Positions 62,922 to 64,000 of a stretch of 64,000 bases of DNA are shown in pieces. The stretch is from the NCBI GenBank assembly GCA_049324875.1, contig JBMONC010000061.1:13108-77107 (forward strand), written 5' to 3'. A model generated the notes under the pieces. It made no database searches, was not told where the DNA came from, and was given only the letters and a program-made list of their open reading frames with translations. This stretch comes from JAWLHU01 sp049324875 (GTDB lineage: Bacteria; Bacillota; Sulfobacillia; Symbiobacteriales; Symbiobacteriaceae). The first letter of the stretch is position 1, and the number at the start of each line of letters is the position of its first letter. The position numbers were made by a program, and so were the translations under genes.

Positions 62922-64000
62922 ATGTTGCAGCTGGCTGAACATTACCGAGGGCAGGCCTACACCGCCCTGCCTGCCTCCGTCCGGAACGGCATCCCCCAGG
63001 GGGTGCGGCTGACCGGGGCGCCGATTCTCTGGCGACGGGGCATCGACGGCCGGGGGATCGTGATCGCCAGCCTCGACACCGGGGTGGATGCCACCCACCC
63101 GGACCTCCAGGTGACCACCGACGGCAAACCCAAGATCCTCTCGATCCGCGACTACGCCCACGGCACCGGGGAGCTCTGGCCGGGCACCCGGAGCTACGAC
63201 AATCACGGCCACGGCAGCCACGTCGCCGGCACCCTGGCGGCCAACGGGAACCTCACGGGGGTCGCCCCGGGCGCCCAGCTACGGGTCTACAAAATCCTGG
63301 GCTGGGACGGCTACGGCCGGGAGGAGTACCTGACCAGGGCCATCGATGACGCCGTGGCCGACGGCTGCGACCTCATCTCCATGTCCATCAGCTCGAAGGA
63401 GCGGCTCCTGGCGGCCGCCGAGGCCATCCGGCGGGCGGTGGCCGCCGGGGTGCCCGTGATCGTCTCGGCCGGGAACAGTGGGCCCGGCTCGGTGGGCTGG
63501 CCGGCGGCGGAGCAGGAGGTGATCAGCGTCGGGGCGGTCGGCATCGACCAGGAGACCGGGGAGCTCACCATCACCTGGTTCTCCACCACCAACCCGGAGG
63601 TGGACCTGGCCGCCCATGGCCTGGACGTGATCTCCTGCGCCGCCGGCGGTGGCTACGCCGTGATGAGCGGCACCTCCATGGCCCAGCCCCACGAGGCCGG
63701 CCGGATGGCCCTGCTCCTGCAGATGCTCCGGGGAACCCCGGGGGTGAGTGCCACCGAAAACGCCGCCTGGGAGGGCCTGAAAACCCGGTCGGTACCCCTG
63801 CCCGGCCACACCCCTGAGCAGGTGGGCGCCGGGTTCGGGACGTTCCTGCCGGCCCTCCCCCGCCGGCGGGTGGTCCAGTTCCGGATCGGCGAGGCCGCCC
63901 GGTGGGTCGACGGTGAGCGCCAGAGGCTCGACGTGGCGCCCATACTGGTGCCGGTGAAGGACGGAGATCGCACCCTCACGCCGCCCCGCCACAGCCATGA
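62922..64000 (+). CDS. Subtilisin-like serine protease (S8), 3' partial
   Basis: The frame is open from ATG 62922 to the window end (359 codons visible). The catalytic triad is complete: Asp in IASLDTGVDATHPDL near residue 53, His in DNHGHGSHVAGTLA near 92, Ser in VMSGTSMAQPHEAG near 249. Past about residue 300, VVQFRIGEAARWVDGERQRL and LVPVKDGDRTLTPPR look like a copper-amine-oxidase N-terminal-type domain. It has no signal peptide. GGGGAGG lies upstream. Its position after the holin-like gene suggests a role in lysis or virion entry in place of a normal endolysin. Confidence 0.9.
   Translation, partial: MLQLAEHYRGQAYTALPASVRNGIPQGVRLTGAPILWRRGIDGRGIVIASLDTGVDATHPDLQVTTDGKPKILSIRDYAHGTGELWPGTRSYDNHGHGSHVAGTLAANGNLTGVAPGAQLRVYKILGWDGYGREEYLTRAIDDAVADGCDLISMSISSKERLLAAAEAIRRAVAAGVPVIVSAGNSGPGSVGWPAAEQEVISVGAVGIDQETGELTITWFSTTNPEVDLAAHGLDVISCAAGGGYAVMSGTSMAQPHEAGRMALLLQMLRGTPGVSATENAAWEGLKTRSVPLPGHTPEQVGAGFGTFLPALPRRRVVQFRIGEAARWVDGERQRLDVAPILVPVKDGDRTLTPPRHSH

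Larger units (their letters stand above)
45137..64000 (+). mobile_element. Siphovirus prophage (HK97-type head module), right end outside window
   Basis: All genes from 45596 onward read rightward in the standard late order: HNH nuclease, small and large terminase, portal, protease, capsid, connectors, tail tube, G/GT chaperone, tape measure, minor tail proteins, lysis genes. The left boundary is set where sat homology ends near 45137. No integrase, repressor or replication genes are present, so they must be past base 64000. No att repeat can be defined with one end only. Confidence 0.88.

Overview
The window comes from a very GC-rich, endospore-forming Firmicute. Spore germination gene remnants, a SpoIID-domain protein, a SigI/RsgI pair and ruvCBA-queA-tgt-yajC clusters occur on roughly two-thirds GC DNA with many GTG and TTG starts. 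Gene content and codon use fit Symbiobacterium or a close relative; this is inference, since no rRNA gene is present. Two 100-base N runs (12269-12368 and 38206-38305), both beside repeats, show a draft assembly.

Bases 1-5932 hold a dihydroxyacetone kinase module. A sigma-54 activator with an N-terminal HPr-like domain is followed by a near-perfect -24/-12 promoter and by dhaK, dhaL, dhaM and a dedicated HPr whose regulatory serine is glycine. A DJ-1/PfpI protein and a spermidine-synthase-like protein follow. Bases 5922-9427 carry two lipoproteins, a small anchored protein and 5-formyl-THF cyclo-ligase. Bases 9474-16910 (minus strand) form a propionyl/methylmalonyl-CoA operon: mutase large and B12 subunits, a tiny membrane protein, epimerase, carboxyltransferase, biotin carrier, a small epsilon-like subunit, biotin carboxylase and an ASCH-like protein. 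The operon is interrupted by a tandem 68-bp hairpin repeat.

Bases 17041-17264 look like a large structured RNA of unsettled family, possibly HEARO/IscB-omegaRNA-like. A perfect CRP/FNR-type palindrome follows, then a cytochrome bd-like oxidase whose CydA-like subunit carries a C-terminal cytochrome c. Bases 20073-24007 hold a VioB/RebD-type enzyme split into two genes in reversed domain order, plus a coupled membrane protein. A gerAB-gerAC pair fused by internal deletion, glutamate dehydrogenase, yajC, a GNAT acetyltransferase, tgt, queA, a SpoIID protein, rsgI, sigI and ruvBAC run to 36973. An LCP protein, two tandem JAMM metalloproteases, nadE, an M20 amidohydrolase, a DUF421 protein, a decayed histidine kinase, a zinc-ribbon micropeptide, and an ECF sigma/anti-sigma pair follow.

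From about 45137 to the window end lies a prophage with HK97-type head genes and siphovirus tail genes. It abuts a truncated 3' part of the sulfate adenylyltransferase gene, so it appears to have inserted into sat. Its order is HNH nuclease, terminases, portal, protease, capsid, connectors, tail tube, a programmed -1 frameshift G/GT chaperone, a 1061-aa tape measure, minor tail proteins, a putative holin and a subtilisin-like protease cut by the window end. The integrase and immunity region must lie beyond base 64000. A modular interspersed intergenic repeat family occurs at about 25974, 34451 and 38165.
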